Shown one piece after another: positions 37,798 to 48,207 of a DNA stretch of 64,000 nucleotides. Both the position numbers and the translations under genes were made by a program. The stretch is from Sphingomonas gellani (GTDB taxonomy: Bacteria > Pseudomonadota > Alphaproteobacteria > Sphingomonadales > Sphingomonadaceae): assembly GCF_900110035.1 (NCBI RefSeq), contig NZ_FOCF01000005.1, positions 248,001 through 312,000 of the forward strand, in the 5' to 3' direction. How positions within the stretch are numbered: position 1 is the stretch's first letter; every line of letters begins with the position of its first letter. The notes under the pieces are model-generated. The model was given only the letters and a program-made list of their open reading frames with translations. It was not told where the DNA came from and made no database searches.

Positions 37798-38630
37798 TAC
37801 TTCTTCCTCGCGTGGCGGCTACGGATGATCATCTTGTCCGTGCTCTTGTTGTGGCGCGTACGCGCACCCTTGGTCGGCTTGCCCCACGGGGTGACCGGAT
37901 GACGGCCGCCCGAGGTCCGGCCTTCACCACCGCCGTGCGGGTGGTCTACCGGGTTCTTCGCGACACCGCGGGTCAGCGGACGCTTGCCCATCCAGCGGGT
38001 GCGGCCGGCCTTGCCGAAGTTCTGGTTCTGGTTGTCGGGGTTCGACACCGCACCAACCGTCGCCATGCAATCGCTGCGGATGTAGCGCTGCTCGCCCGAG
38101 TTCAGGCGGACGATCACCATACCGCGATCACGACCGACGACCTGGACGTAAGTTCCGGCGGACCGCGCGATCTGACCGCCCTTGCCCGGCTTCATCTCCA
38201 CATTGTGGACGATCGTGCCGACGGGCATCTGGCCCAGCTCCATGGCATTGCCCGGCTTCACATCGGTCTTCTTGCCCGCGACTACCTTGTCACCGGCCTG
38301 CAGACGCTGCGGCGCGATGATGTAGGCCTGCTCGCCGTCGCCATAGGACACCAGCGCAATGAAGGCGGTACGGTTGGGATCGTATTCCAGCCGCTCGACC
38401 GTGCCCTCGACGTCCCACTTGCGGCGGGTGAAGTCGATGTAACGGTACTTCTGCTTGTGACCGCCCGCGATGCCGCGGCTGGTCACATGACCCTTGTTGT
38501 TGCGGCCGCCCGTCTTCAGCTTGCCCTCGGTCAGAGCCTTGACAGGCTTGCCCTTCCAGAGCTGCGACTTGTCGACGAGGATCAGGCCACGCCGGGCCGG
38601 GCTCGTCGGGTTGTATTGCTTGAGTGCCAT
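37797..38630 (-). CDS. rplB: 50S ribosomal protein L2
   Basis: 277 residues from ATG 38630 ([15 protein letters not shown]), normal length. The conserved histidine region [18 protein letters not shown] near the C-terminus is present. One of the proteins closest to the peptidyl transferase centre. Longer in-frame sequence upstream overlaps rplW and was left out. Confidence 0.97.
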   Translation of the reverse strand: MALKQYNPTSPARRGLILVDKSQLWKGKPVKALTEGKLKTGGRNNKGHVTSRGIAGGHKQKYRYIDFTRRKWDVEGTVERLEYDPNRTAFIALVSYGDGEQAYIIAPQRLQAGDKVVAGKKTDVKPGNAMELGQMPVGTIVHNVEMKPGKGGQIARSAGTYVQVVGRDRGMVIVRLNSGEQRYIRSDCMATVGAVSNPDNQNQNFGKAGRTRWMGKRPLTRGVAKNPVDHPHGGGEGRTSGGRHPVTPWGKPTKGARTRHNKSTDKMIIRSRHARKK

Positions 38631-38635
38631 GACCC

Positions 38636-38947
38636 TCAGACCCCCGTCGTCACGTCGATCGACTGACCGTCGGCGAGCGTGACGATCGCCTTTTTCACGT
38701 CGGACTTGGTGTAGGGCACGCCCTTCCACCGCTTCGTCTTGCCCTTCTGGACGATCGTGTTGACGCCCTTCACGGTGACGCCGAACAGCGCCTCGACGGC
38801 CGCCTTGATCTGCGGCTTGGTCGCGGTGTTGGCGACCTTGAACACCACGGCGTTCTGCTCGGACATGAGCGTCGCCTTTTCGGTGATGTGCGGCGCGACG
38901 ATCACGTCATAGTGACGCACGTCCACCTGGTTCTGCGGCTTAGCCAT
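38636..38947 (-). CDS. rplW: 50S ribosomal protein L23
   Basis: 103 residues. [21 protein letters not shown] start region and [18 protein letters not shown] near the C-terminus. Located at the exit of the peptide tunnel. Overlaps rplD by eight bases and lies five bases before rplB. Confidence 0.96.
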   Translation of the reverse strand: MAKPQNQVDVRHYDVIVAPHITEKATLMSEQNAVVFKVANTATKPQIKAAVEALFGVTVKGVNTIVQKGKTKRWKGVPYTKSDVKKAIVTLADGQSIDVTTGV

Positions 38948-39554
38948 TGAAGCGCGCCTCCAGCTGTTCGACGGCTGCGCGGGTCAGAACCAACGTGTCC
39001 GCCTTGATGATGTCATAGACGTTCGCGCCCACGGCCGGGAGCATGTCCACGCCCTTCAGATTGCGAGCGGCCAGGAAGCTGTCGCCAGCGACGCCGTCGA
39101 TGACCAGCGTCCGCTTTCCCGTGCTCAGGCCTGCGAAGTGGCCCTGGAGCTCCTTGGTCTTCGCGACCTCGAAGCCGTCCAGGACGATCAGCGAACCCGC
39201 CTTTGCGTGGCTGGACAGTGCCATCTTCAGACCCAGCGCGCGAACCTTCTTGTTCAGCGACGGGTTGAAGTCACGGACGCGAGCGCCGTGCGCCTTGCCG
39301 CCGCCGATGAACACCGGAGCGCGCCGATCGCCGTGACGGGCGACGCCGCCGCCCTTCTGGCGACCGAGCTTCTTGCCCGAACGCGCAACGTCCGAACGCT
39401 CGCGCGTGCCACGCGCGGTCGCGCGGCGCTTCTCGAGCTGCCAGGTCACCACGCGGTGCAGGATGTCGGCACGCGGGTCGAGGCCGAAGACCTCGTCCGA
39501 GAGCTCGATGTCCGCCGCATTGGCGCCGGCGAAGGATTGAACCTTGACCTGCAC
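38940..39554 (-). CDS. rplD: 50S ribosomal protein L4
   Basis: 204 residues, GTG start ([20 protein letters not shown]). The tunnel loop ([18 protein letters not shown]) is intact. In gammaproteobacteria L4 also represses the S10 operon; whether it does so here is unknown. It begins directly after the rplC stop. Confidence 0.96.
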   Translation of the reverse strand: MQVKVQSFAGANAADIELSDEVFGLDPRADILHRVVTWQLEKRRATARGTRERSDVARSGKKLGRQKGGGVARHGDRRAPVFIGGGKAHGARVRDFNPSLNKKVRALGLKMALSSHAKAGSLIVLDGFEVAKTKELQGHFAGLSTGKRTLVIDGVAGDSFLAARNLKGVDMLPAVGANVYDIIKADTLVLTRAAVEQLEARFNG

Positions 39555-40289
39555 TTATGCCTCCTGGGCGTCGCTCGCCCCGGCGCTCTGAGCAGCCTCG
39601 GCGGTGTTGGAATTGGCGGTCTTCAAACCGGCCGGCATCGGAGCGTCGGCATGGCGGTCGACCTTGACCGCGTCCTTGACGAACAGCCAGCCACCCTTCG
39701 AGCCAGGCACCGAGCCCTTTACGAAGATCAGGCCGCGCTCGACGTCGGTCGACACGATCTCGAGGTTCTGCTGGGTGCGGTTGCGATCGCCCATGTGGCC
39801 GGCCATCTTCTTGTTCTTGAAGACGCGACCCGGATCCTGGCGGTTACCGGTCGAACCGTGCGAACGGTGGCTGACCGAGACGCCGTGCGTCGCGCGCAGG
39901 CCGCCGAAGTTCCAGCGCTTCATCGCACCGGCAAAGCCCTTACCCTGGGTACGACCCTGGATATCGACCAGCTGGCCTGCGACAAAGTGATCGGCGGCCA
40001 GTTCGGCACCGACGTCGAGCAGATTGTCCTCGGTCACGCGGAACTCGGCAACAACCGCCTTCGGCTCAACCTCGGCCTTGCCGAAATGACCGCGCTGCGG
40101 CTTTGCGACGTTCTTCGCCTTGGCGATACCTGCGCCAAGCTGGACGGCGGTGTAGCCATCCCGATCCATCTCGCGACGGGCGACGACCTGAAGCGCCTCG
40201 ATCTGCAGGACGGTAACCGGCACGTGGCGGCCGTCGTCCCCGAACAGGCGGGTCATCCCCATTTTCTTCGCGATCACGCCAGTACGCAT
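39555..40289 (-). CDS. rplC: 50S ribosomal protein L3
   Basis: 244 residues, about 35 longer than E. coli L3. [20 protein letters not shown] start, conserved [15 protein letters not shown] and [20 protein letters not shown]. The extra residues form a C-terminal alanine/serine-rich acidic tail ([19 protein letters not shown]). First gene after the 240-base gap below rpsJ, preceded by AAGGAG in good position. Confidence 0.96.
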   Translation of the reverse strand: MRTGVIAKKMGMTRLFGDDGRHVPVTVLQIEALQVVARREMDRDGYTAVQLGAGIAKAKNVAKPQRGHFGKAEVEPKAVVAEFRVTEDNLLDVGAELAADHFVAGQLVDIQGRTQGKGFAGAMKRWNFGGLRATHGVSVSHRSHGSTGNRQDPGRVFKNKKMAGHMGDRNRTQQNLEIVSTDVERGLIFVKGSVPGSKGGWLFVKDAVKVDRHADAPMPAGLKTANSNTAEAAQSAGASDAQEA

Positions 40290-40342
40290 GATCCACTACT
40301 CCTTGACAGAGGCACCCACAGGCCCATCCCATGGGTGCGTGC

Positions 40343-40369
40343 GACCCCCGCCGAAGCGAGGATCGGGTC
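40343..40369 (-). other. Stable hairpin in the rpsJ-rplC spacer
   Basis: On the minus strand GACCC-GATC-CTCGC-TTCG-GCGGG-GGTC forms a stem with a UUCG tetraloop closed by C-G. It lies in the 240-base spacer between rpsJ and rplC. No T-run follows, so it is not a terminator; it could be a regulatory leader for the rplC part of the operon or an RNA-processing signal. Confidence 0.45.
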
Positions 40370-40529
40370 AGCCCGGATTATTCGAAGCGAGCCCCGTCCC
40401 GGGCCGGTTGAACCCACGCATGAGCGCAGGAACACGACGGAAGACGCTGTCCCGGCTGACAAGCAACCGGCGGTATCTTAAATGCCACAACGCGGCGGGA
40501 CCGGAGTCGACCGCGGCGAGGTGCGGCCC

Positions 40530-40838
40530 TTACGCCAGCTTGATCTCGACGTCAACGCCGGCGGCGAGATCGAGCTTCATCAGTGCGTCGACGGTCTGCG
40601 GGGTCGGCTGCACGATGTCGAGCAGACGCTTGTAGGTGCGCGTCTCGAACTGCTCGCGCGACTTCTTGTCGATGTGCGGGCCGCGGTTCACGGTGAACTT
40701 GTCGATGTGGGTCGGCAGCGGTATCGGGCCGCGGATCAGCGCGCCGGTCCGACGCGCGGTGTCGGCAATGTCGCCGGCCGCCTGGTCGAGAACGCGGTGA
40801 TCGAACGCCTTCAGGCGGATGCGGATATTGTTGTCCAT
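40530..40838 (-). CDS. rpsJ: 30S ribosomal protein S10 / NusE
   Basis: 102 residues, exact family length. [20 protein letters not shown] and [19 protein letters not shown] are diagnostic. Also acts as NusE in transcription antitermination. It is set apart: a terminator separates it from tuf and a 240-base spacer from rplC, so it likely has its own promoter (40995-41023). Confidence 0.97.
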   Translation of the reverse strand: MDNNIRIRLKAFDHRVLDQAAGDIADTARRTGALIRGPIPLPTHIDKFTVNRGPHIDKKSREQFETRTYKRLLDIVQPTPQTVDALMKLDLAAGVDVEIKLA

Positions 40839-40994
40839 GGTCCCTACCGGTTCGTGCGCAACACCTCGGCCGCTTCCCGGACCATGCCGGTCCGAGGCTC
40901 GTGCCGCAGGCGGGAGCCGGCGGGATGAGATCCCCGCTGAGGAAAGCGGAGAAAGCGGAGAAAGAGCGTTACTCTTTTGTCTCGTGAGTGGGGC

Positions 40995-41023
40995 CGCATA
41001 ACGGCACCCTCATAAAAAGGCAA
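40995..41023 (-). promoter_or_regulatory. Candidate promoter for rpsJ (S10 operon)
   Basis: On the minus strand TTGCCT, 17 bases, TATGCG. The -35 overlaps the T-tract of the tuf terminator. It lies about 160 bases before the rpsJ ATG and is followed by a GC-rich discriminator (GCCCC). Confidence 0.4.
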
Positions 41024-41055
41024 CCGCCCGACGCTCCTTTCGGTGCATCGGGCGG
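41014..41055 (-). terminator. Intrinsic terminator after tuf
   Basis: CCGCCCGA (41024-41031) and TCGGGCGG (41048-41055) form an 8-bp stem. On the minus strand TTGCCTTTTT follows; on the plus strand AACCTTTTTT follows, so it can work in both directions. It lies 40 bases after the tuf stop. Confidence 0.85.
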
Positions 41056-41095
41056 AACCTTTTTTCAGCTGCGCGGGTAACCCCCGCGCCGCGCC

Positions 41096-42286
<1,191 letters not shown>

Positions 42287-42345
42287 TGTTTCCTACCTTC
42301 GTGGGTTTGGTTCCGGATTCGCTACGGAGCCGCGCCGGACGCGGC

Positions 42346-42375
42346 CCCATAGCGGGTGTTTTCAGCTTATGCCAG
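42346..42375 (-). promoter_or_regulatory. Possible internal promoter for tuf
   Basis: On the minus strand CTGGCA (42370-42375), 18 bases, TATGGG (42346-42351), followed by a GC-rich discriminator. It lies in the fusA-tuf spacer. Extra tuf promoters are common because EF-Tu is needed in excess. The hexamers are only moderately good. Confidence 0.3.
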
Positions 42376-42396
42376 CCCTGGGACCGGCAGGCCCGA

Positions 42397-44472
42397 TCAG
42401 GCCAGCTTCGCCTTCACCTCGTCGGCGACGTTCTGCGGCACTTCGTCATAGTGCGAGAACTGCATCGAGTATTGCGCTCGACCCTGCGTGAACGAGCGCA
42501 GCGCGTTGACGTAACCGAACATGTTGGCCAGCGGCACCATCGCCTCGACCGTCTGGGCGTTACCGCGCGTGTCGGTGCCCTGGATCTGGCCACGACGGCT
42601 GTTCATGTCGCCGATGACGTCACCCAGATAATCCTCCGGGGTAACGACCTCGACCTTCATGACCGGCTCGAGCAGCGTGATGCCAGACTTCTGCGCCGCT
42701 TCGCGCATTGCGCCGCGGGCGGTGATTTCGAACGCCAGCGCCGAGGAGTCGACGTCGTGATACGCGCCGTCATACAGCGTGATCTCGAAGTCGATGATAG
42801 GGAAGCCGACGAGCGAACCCGTGGCCGCCGTCTCACGGAAGCCCTTCTCGATCGCGGGGATATATTCCTTGGGAATATTACCGCCCTTGATCTCGTCCTT
42901 GAAGATGATGCCCGCGCCGCGCTCGCCCGGCGTCAGCTTCACCTTTACGCGGCCGAACTGACCGGTGCCGCCCGACTGCTTCTTGTGGGTGTAGTCGATG
43001 TCGACGGGCTTCTTCAGGTATTCGCGATACGCCACCTGCGGAGCGCCGACATTCGCCTCGACCTTGAACTCGCGCTTCATGCGGTCGACCAGGATCTCGA
43101 GGTGGAGCTCGCCCATCCCCTTGATGATGGTCTGGCCCGATTCGGCATCCGACGACACGCGGAACGAGGGATCTTCGCGAGCGAGGCGATTGAGCGCCAC
43201 GCCCATCTTTTCCTGGTCGGCCTTGGTCTTGGGCTCCACCGACAGTTCGATCACCGGCTCCGGGAACTCCATACGCTCCAGGATGATCGGCGCCGACTGC
43301 GCACACAGCGTGTCGCCGGTCGTGGTGTCCTTCAGGCCCGCCAGCGCGACGATGTCGCCGGCATAGGCTTCGGTGATGTCCTCACGGCTGTTCGCATGCA
43401 TCAGCAGCATGCGGCCAACCTTTTCCTTCTTGTCCTTCACCGAGTTCTGGACCTGCGACGCCGCCTCGAGCTTGCCCGAATATATGCGGGCGAAGGTCAA
43501 CGTGCCGACGAACGGATCGTTCATGATCTTGAACGCCAGCGCCGAGAACGGTGCCGCGTCGTCGGACGGACGCTCGTCCGGCGTTTCGCCGTCGAGCTTC
43601 ACGCCCTTGATCGCGGGAACGTCGAGCGGGGACGGCAGATAGTCGATCACCGCGTCGAGCAGCGGCTGGACGCCCTTGTTCTTGAACGCGGAGCCGCAGA
43701 CGACCGGCACGAACGCCATGCTGAGCGTACCCTTGCGGATCAGCTTCTTCAGCGTCGCGATGTCGGGCTCGTTGCCCTCCAGATACTGCTCCATGACCTC
43801 GTCGTCGAGTTCGACGGCCATCTCGATCAGGTCGCTGCGGTACTTCGCAGCCTTCTCCACCATGTCGGCAGGGATGTCCTGATATTCGAACTTCGCGCCC
43901 AGGCTCTCCTCGAGCCAGATGATCGCGCGGTTCCCGACCAGGTCGACCAGGCCCTTGAACCCGCCCTCGATACCGATCGGCAGGTACAGGACCGCCGGAC
44001 GCGCACCCAGGCGCTCGATGATGGAGTTGACGCAGAAATAGAAGTCAGCGCCCGTCCGGTCGAGCTTGTTGACGAAGCACATCCGCGGCACGCCGTACTT
44101 GTCGGCCTGACGCCACACCGTCTCGGACTGCGGCTCGACACCAGCCACGCCGTCGAAGCACGCAACCGCGCCGTCGAGCACGCGCAGCGAACGCTCGACC
44201 TCGATGGTGAAGTCGACGTGGCCGGGCGTGTCGATGATGTTGATGCGGTTGTCGTTCCAGAAACAGGTCGTCGCGGCGGACGTGATCGTGATGCCGCGCT
44301 CCTGCTCCTGCTCCATCCAATCCATCGTCGCGGTGCCCTCATGGACCTCGCCGATCTTGTAGGACTTGCCGGTGTAATACAGGATACGCTCGGTAGTCGT
44401 GGTCTTGCCGGCATCGATGTGCGCCATGATGCCGATATTGCGGTAGCGCTCGAGCGGATGGCTGCGGGCCAT
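42397..44472 (-). CDS. fusA: Elongation factor G
   Basis: 691 residues, five-domain translocase. G1 [10 protein letters not shown]3 DTPGHVDF, G4 NKLDRTGAD and the domain IV tip region ([18 protein letters not shown]) are present. Catalyses translocation and, with RRF, ribosome recycling. 95 bases downstream of rpsG. Confidence 0.98.
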   Translation of the reverse strand: MARSHPLERYRNIGIMAHIDAGKTTTTERILYYTGKSYKIGEVHEGTATMDWMEQEQERGITITSAATTCFWNDNRINIIDTPGHVDFTIEVERSLRVLDGAVACFDGVAGVEPQSETVWRQADKYGVPRMCFVNKLDRTGADFYFCVNSIIERLGARPAVLYLPIGIEGGFKGLVDLVGNRAIIWLEESLGAKFEYQDIPADMVEKAAKYRSDLIEMAVELDDEVMEQYLEGNEPDIATLKKLIRKGTLSMAFVPVVCGSAFKNKGVQPLLDAVIDYLPSPLDVPAIKGVKLDGETPDERPSDDAAPFSALAFKIMNDPFVGTLTFARIYSGKLEAASQVQNSVKDKKEKVGRMLLMHANSREDITEAYAGDIVALAGLKDTTTGDTLCAQSAPIILERMEFPEPVIELSVEPKTKADQEKMGVALNRLAREDPSFRVSSDAESGQTIIKGMGELHLEILVDRMKREFKVEANVGAPQVAYREYLKKPVDIDYTHKKQSGGTGQFGRVKVKLTPGERGAGIIFKDEIKGGNIPKEYIPAIEKGFRETAATGSLVGFPIIDFEITLYDGAYHDVDSSALAFEITARGAMREAAQKSGITLLEPVMKVEVVTPEDYLGDVIGDMNSRRGQIQGTDTRGNAQTVEAMVPLANMFGYVNALRSFTQGRAQYSMQFSHYDEVPQNVADEVKAKLA

Positions 44473-44567
44473 GGATCGGGTTTCCTTAGCAATGTGGGGA
44501 GCAGGCGCGTCGCCGGCTCCCCACCATATAGTTCAGATTGCGGTGGCTTCCAAGCCTGCCGCCGGGC

Positions 44568-45038
44568 TTACCAGCGGTAGTGCGAGAAGGCGCGGTTCGC
44601 TTCTGCCATGCGGTGCGTGTCTTCACGCTTCTTGACCGCATTACCGCGGTTGTTGGCCGCATCCATCAGCTCACCCGACAGGCGTGCCGCCATGGTGTTC
44701 TCCGACCGGCTGCGCGCCGCGGAGATCAGCCAACGGATCGCGAGCGCCTGCGCACGCTCCGGACGAACCTCGACCGGAACCTGGTAGGTGGCGCCGCCGA
44801 CGCGGCGGCTGCGGACCTCGATGCCCGGCTTGATGTTGTTCAGCGCGTCGTGGAACACGCCCAGCGGATCGCGCTTGGCACGGTTCTCGACCGTTTCCAG
44901 CGCGCCGTAGACGATCAGTTCGGCGACCGACTTCTTGCCGTCATACATGACGGAGTTCATGAACTTGGACAGAACCTCATCCCCAAACTTGGGATCAGGC
45001 AGGATTTCCCGCTTTTCGGGACGACGACGACGAGCCAT
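44568..45038 (-). CDS. rpsG: 30S ribosomal protein S7
   Basis: 156 residues, normal length. [20 protein letters not shown] start, [20 protein letters not shown] core. Primary binder of the 3' major domain of 16S rRNA; in E. coli it represses the str operon translationally. 41 bases after rpsL. Confidence 0.97.
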   Translation of the reverse strand: MARRRRPEKREILPDPKFGDEVLSKFMNSVMYDGKKSVAELIVYGALETVENRAKRDPLGVFHDALNNIKPGIEVRSRRVGGATYQVPVEVRPERAQALAIRWLISAARSRSENTMAARLSGELMDAANNRGNAVKKREDTHRMAEANRAFSHYRW

Positions 45039-45079
45039 GTGGCTTACCTTTCAATCAGCTTGGAAAATACGGGAGCGAC

Positions 45080-45451
45080 TTACTTGGGCCGCTTCGCACC
45101 GTACTTGGACCGCGACTGCTTGCGGTTCTTGACGCCCTGCGTGTCGAGCACGCCGCGCAGCACATGGTAACGCACACCGGGAAGGTCGCGCACACGGCCG
45201 CCGCGGATCAGCACCACCGAGTGCTCCTGAAGGTTGTGGCCTTCACCGGGGATGTAGCTGATGACTTCGCGCTGGTTGGTCAGGCGAACCTTGGCCACCT
45301 TGCGAAGTGCCGAGTTCGGCTTCTTCGGAGTCGTCGTATACACACGGGTGCAGACGCCGCGCTTTTGCGGGTTCTGCTCCATCGCAGGGACCTTGGACTT
45401 GGCCTTCTGCGGTTCGCGGCCCTTTCGGACCAGCTGGTTGATCGTCGGCAT
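45080..45451 (-). CDS. rpsL: 30S ribosomal protein S12 with Arg88
   Basis: 123 residues from ATG 45451. [20 protein letters not shown] (Lys43 conserved) and [13 protein letters not shown]. In the latter, position 88 is arginine (codon CGC), where E. coli has lysine; Lys88Arg is a known streptomycin-resistance change. First gene of the str operon, transcribed divergently from tRNA-Trp. An in-frame extension to 45595 is not supported by the family. Confidence 0.97.
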   Translation of the reverse strand: MPTINQLVRKGREPQKAKSKVPAMEQNPQKRGVCTRVYTTTPKKPNSALRKVAKVRLTNQREVISYIPGEGHNLQEHSVVLIRGGRVRDLPGVRYHVLRGVLDTQGVKNRKQSRSKYGAKRPK

Positions 45452-45504
45452 GAAGCCTTCACCTTTCAAAGGGTTACTTTGCTGGAGCCTAAAGCCACCG
45501 AATA

Positions 45505-45536
45505 CGAAAAGGGCCGTGGCGGTGTCGCCCGGGCCC
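45505..45536 (-). terminator. Terminator-like hairpin in the rpsL leader
   Basis: On the minus strand AGGGCC, a 2x2 internal loop, GGCG-ACAC-CGCC, then GGCCCT and TTTTCGT. It lies between the predicted start of transcription (~45603) and the rpsL ATG. Placed so, it can act as an attenuator or as a structured leader; the four-T tract is short. Confidence 0.4.
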
Positions 45537-45609
45537 TGATGAATCCAGCAATGTTCAAGCGTGTTCGCCTGACCGACCGCATGAGGGCCTGCCACATCGA
45601 ACGGGCGCG

Positions 45610-45638
45610 CCTATACGCGTCGCTGCCTGCGCGGTCAA
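45610..45638 (-). promoter_or_regulatory. Promoter for rpsL-rpsG-fusA(-tuf)
   Basis: On the minus strand TTGACC (45633-45638), exactly 17 bases, TATAGG (45610-45615), followed by a GC-rich discriminator (CGCGCCC). Good match to sigma-70 consensus. The resulting leader would be about 150 bases. Confidence 0.7.
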
Positions 45639-45655
45639 CGGCCGACCGAAAGCGC

Positions 45656-45684
45656 TTGAACCCGGCGTGTGGCCCCGCTAAGGG
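45656..45684 (+). promoter_or_regulatory. Promoter for tRNA-Trp/secE/nusG
   Basis: TTGAAC, 17 bases, TAAGGG, followed by GCGC. The predicted start is about 45691, six bases before the mature tRNA. It lies back to back with the rpsL promoter, 17 bases away. Confidence 0.6.
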
Positions 45685-45696
45685 GCGCATCCGCAC

Positions 45697-45773
45697 AGGG
45701 GCGTAGCTCAGCTGGTTAGAGCGTCGGTCTCCAAAACCGAAGGCCCTCGGTTCGAATCCGAGCGCCCCTGCCA
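45697..45773 (+). tRNA. tRNA-Trp (anticodon CCA)
   Basis: 77 bases including encoded CCA. Acceptor stem AGGGGCG / CGCCCCT, D-arm GCTC...GAGC, anticodon loop CTCCAAA with anticodon CCA at 45731-45733, T-loop TTCGAAT, discriminator G. The position just before secE-nusG is the classical one for tRNA-Trp in proteobacteria, so it is probably processed from a shared transcript. Confidence 0.97.
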
Positions 45774-45972
45774 TGCGATCTTGTGGACGAGCCGGCTACC
45801 TCTGCCCCATACGCCCGGCCGCGGACCACTTGCCTTCCCCGCCCCTCGCCGTTACATCCGCCCGCAATCCGACAGCGAGGACCTCTCTCGCCGGCCTTCC
45901 GAAACGGAGTTGCCGGCGGCGGCCCCATGCCTCGCCGGCGGTTATATTCACCAGTGGGCGAAAGCGCGAAAC

Positions 45973-46173
45973 GTGGCCAAGACGACCCCCATCGAGTTCT
46001 TCAACCAGGTCCGGGCCGAGACGCGGAAGGTCGTATGGCCGACCCGACGCGAGACCGTGATGACCGGCGTGATGGTGGTGATCATGACAACCATCCTGGC
46101 GCTGTTCTTCCTGGCGGTGGACTCGTTCTTCAACGCGGTCGTTACCGGGCTGCTGAAGCTCGCCAGCAACTAA
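45973..46173 (+). CDS. secE: SecE preprotein translocase subunit
   Basis: 66 residues from GTG 45973 (MAKTTPIEFFNQVRAETRKV). The amphipathic helix with KVVWPTRRET and one membrane helix (VMTGVMVVIMTTILALFFL) match the short single-helix SecE. No strong Shine-Dalgarno is visible; an in-frame extension to 45781 has no family support. Clamps SecY in the translocase. 199 bases after the tRNA and 24 before nusG. Confidence 0.93.
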   Translation: MAKTTPIEFFNQVRAETRKVVWPTRRETVMTGVMVVIMTTILALFFLAVDSFFNAVVTGLLKLASN

Positions 46174-46197
46174 AACAAGCAAGGGATACGGAAACTC

Positions 46198-46734
46198 ATG
46201 GCGCGCTGGTACATCATCCACGCCTATTCCGGGTTTGAGGGCAAGGTCCGCGACGCGATCATGTCGGAAGCGACCCGCCTCGGCCTGGAGCGCCTGGTCG
46301 AGCAGATCGAGGTCCCGACGGAGACCGTGACCGAGGCGCGCCGCGGGAAGAAGATCGCGGTGGAGCGCAAGTTCATGCCCGGCTACGTCCTCGCCAAGCT
46401 CGACATGAACGATCAGGTCTATCACCTGGTCAAGAACACGCCGAAGGTGACCGGCTTCCTCGGCGCCATGGGCAAGCCGCAGGCGATCAGCGAGTCGGAA
46501 GCGGCTCGCATGCTTCAGTCCAAGGAAGAGACTGCCGCGGCGCCGAAGCAGAAGATCAAGGTCGATTTCGAGATCGGCGATGCGGTCAAGGTGCTCGAGG
46601 GCCCGTTTGCCAGCTTCAACGGCACGGTCGAGGAGCTCGATTTCGACAAGGCCAAGGTCAAGGTGTCGGTGTCGATCTTCGGCCGCGCCACGCCCGTGGA
46701 ACTCGATTTCGAGCAGGTCGAACGGTCGAAGTAA
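46198..46734 (+). CDS. nusG: Transcription antitermination/elongation factor NusG
   Basis: 178 residues. NGN domain begins MARWYIIHAYSGFEGKVRD, with FMPGYVLAKLDM; the KOW domain contains DAVKVLEGPFASFNGTVEE. Links RNA polymerase with Rho and with S10 on the ribosome. No terminator with a T-run follows, but a strong hairpin and a new promoter precede rplK. Confidence 0.97.
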   Translation: MARWYIIHAYSGFEGKVRDAIMSEATRLGLERLVEQIEVPTETVTEARRGKKIAVERKFMPGYVLAKLDMNDQVYHLVKNTPKVTGFLGAMGKPQAISESEAARMLQSKEETAAAPKQKIKVDFEIGDAVKVLEGPFASFNGTVEELDFDKAKVKVSVSIFGRATPVELDFEQVERSK

Positions 46735-46772
46735 TTCGCTCGGCCGAAACCCGGCCACATCACGCAAACCGG

Positions 46773-46807
46773 ACGGCGCGATATCGACCAGGTCGATGCC
46801 GCGCCGT
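46773..46807 (+). other. Nested palindromic hairpin after nusG
   Basis: Outer arms ACGGCGCG / CGCGCCGT enclose a second palindrome (ATCGACC-A-GGTCGAT). It lies directly upstream of the rplK promoter and 38 bases after nusG. No T-run follows the stem. Possible roles are a Rho-dependent or RNase-processed 3' end of the secE-nusG message. Confidence 0.5.
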
Positions 46808-46836
46808 TTGCATATCGAGTCGACGAGTGATAAGGG
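46808..46836 (+). promoter_or_regulatory. Promoter for rplKA
   Basis: TTGCAT, 17 bases, TAAGGG, then CGCGCGC. The -10 with its discriminator (ATAAGGGCGCG) is identical over 11 bases to that of the rplJ promoter at 52.6 kb. The leader to rplK would be about 80 bases, in the region where L1 binds in other bacteria. Confidence 0.6.
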
Positions 46837-46925
46837 CGCGCGCTTCCACCGATCATCGCTGGAAACCATTGCGGGAGGGCGTCTTTGCGCGTCCGCTGAC
46901 CGCTAAACTTGAAACAGAGTGAGTC

Positions 46926-47357
46926 ATGGCAAAAAAGATCACCGGCTATATCAAGCTGCAGGTGCCTGCGGGCTCCGCGAACCCGTCGCCGCCGATCGGC
47001 CCGGCGCTGGGTCAGCGCGGCGTCAACATCATGGAATTCTGCAAGGCGTTCAACGCCCAGACCGGCGAGCAGCCCAAGGGCACGCCACTGCCGACCGTCA
47101 TCACCGTCTATGCGGATCGGTCCTTCTCGTTCGAGACCAAGACCCCGCCCGCGACCTATCTGCTGAAGCAGGCCGCAAACCTGAAGTCGGGTTCGAAGGA
47201 GCCGGGCAAGGCGACTGCAGGCAAGATCAAGCGCTCGCAGCTGTCCGAGATTGCGACCGCCAAGATGAAGGACCTGAACGCGAACGACCTCGAGGCGGCG
47301 ACCCGCATCATCGAAGGTTCCGCCCGCGCGATGGGCCTCGAAGTGGTGGAGGGCTGA
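46926..47357 (+). CDS. rplK: 50S ribosomal protein L11
   Basis: 143 residues. [20 protein letters not shown] and [16 protein letters not shown] are diagnostic. Forms the GTPase-associated centre and activates RelA. Four bases separate it from rplA. Confidence 0.97.
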   Translation: MAKKITGYIKLQVPAGSANPSPPIGPALGQRGVNIMEFCKAFNAQTGEQPKGTPLPTVITVYADRSFSFETKTPPATYLLKQAANLKSGSKEPGKATAGKIKRSQLSEIATAKMKDLNANDLEAATRIIEGSARAMGLEVVEG

Positions 47358-47361
47358 GATC

Positions 47362-48054
47362 ATGGCCAAGCTGAGCAAGAAGCAGAAGGTTTGGAACATC
47401 TCGCCTGAGACGCTGCATGGTATCGACGAGGCGATCGCCCTCGCCAAGACCAACGCCACCAGCAAGTTCGACGAAACCATCGAGTTGTCGCTGAACCTAG
47501 GTGTCGATCCGCGTCACGCCGACCAGATGGTCCGCGGCGTGGTCAACCTGCCCAAGGGCACCGGCAAGACCGTCCGCGTCGGCGTGTTCGCACGCGGCGC
47601 GAAGGCGGACGAGGCGCGTGAGGCCGGAGCTGACGTCGTCGGCGCCGAGGACCTGATGCAGACGATCCAGGACGGCACGATCGACTTCGACCGCTGCATC
47701 GCGACCCCCGACATGATGGGCGTCGTCGGTCGTCTCGGTAAGGTGCTGGGTCCCAAGGGCCTGATGCCGAACCCGAAGCTGGGCACCGTGACCATGAACG
47801 TCGCACAGGCGGTCAAGGACGCGAAGAGCGGCCAGGTCGAGTATCGCGTCGAGAAGGCCGGCATCATCCATTCGGGCATCGGCAAGGCGTCGTTCCCCGC
47901 CGAGGACCTGCGCGCCAATTTCGACGCTCTGGTCGACGCGGTCGTCAAGGCGAAGCCGTCGGGCGCCAAGGGCAAGTACGTCAAGAAGATCGCGCTGTCC
48001 TCGACCATGGGTCCGGGCATCCGCATCGACGTGACCGAGGTTGCAGGCGGCTGA
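47362..48054 (+). CDS. rplA: 50S ribosomal protein L1
   Basis: 230 residues. Domain with [14 protein letters not shown], then [20 protein letters not shown] and the C-terminal [17 protein letters not shown]. Mobile stalk protein at the E site and, in E. coli, repressor of its own operon. A textbook terminator follows, so rplJL are not on this message. Confidence 0.97.
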   Translation: MAKLSKKQKVWNISPETLHGIDEAIALAKTNATSKFDETIELSLNLGVDPRHADQMVRGVVNLPKGTGKTVRVGVFARGAKADEAREAGADVVGAEDLMQTIQDGTIDFDRCIATPDMMGVVGRLGKVLGPKGLMPNPKLGTVTMNVAQAVKDAKSGQVEYRVEKAGIIHSGIGKASFPAEDLRANFDALVDAVVKAKPSGAKGKYVKKIALSSTMGPGIRIDVTEVAGG

Positions 48055-48080
48055 TCCGCTTCCTAGGTAAATGATCGAAA

Positions 48081-48114
48081 GGGGCCGGGAGCGATCCCGG
48101 CCCCTTTGTTTTTT
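48081..48114 (+). terminator. Intrinsic terminator after rplA
   Basis: Perfect 10-bp stem GGGGCCGGGA / TCCCGGCCCC with loop GCGA, then TTTGTTTTTT. Best terminator in the window. It separates rplKA from the helicase gene. Confidence 0.93.
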
Positions 48115-48207
48115 GTCGAATTCCAAGACGTTGCGCGATCTGTCTTTGCGCCCATGGGAATGCCGACCGGATCGCGGGCCTGTCGCTCGCCAAGCATATC
48201 GAGTGAC

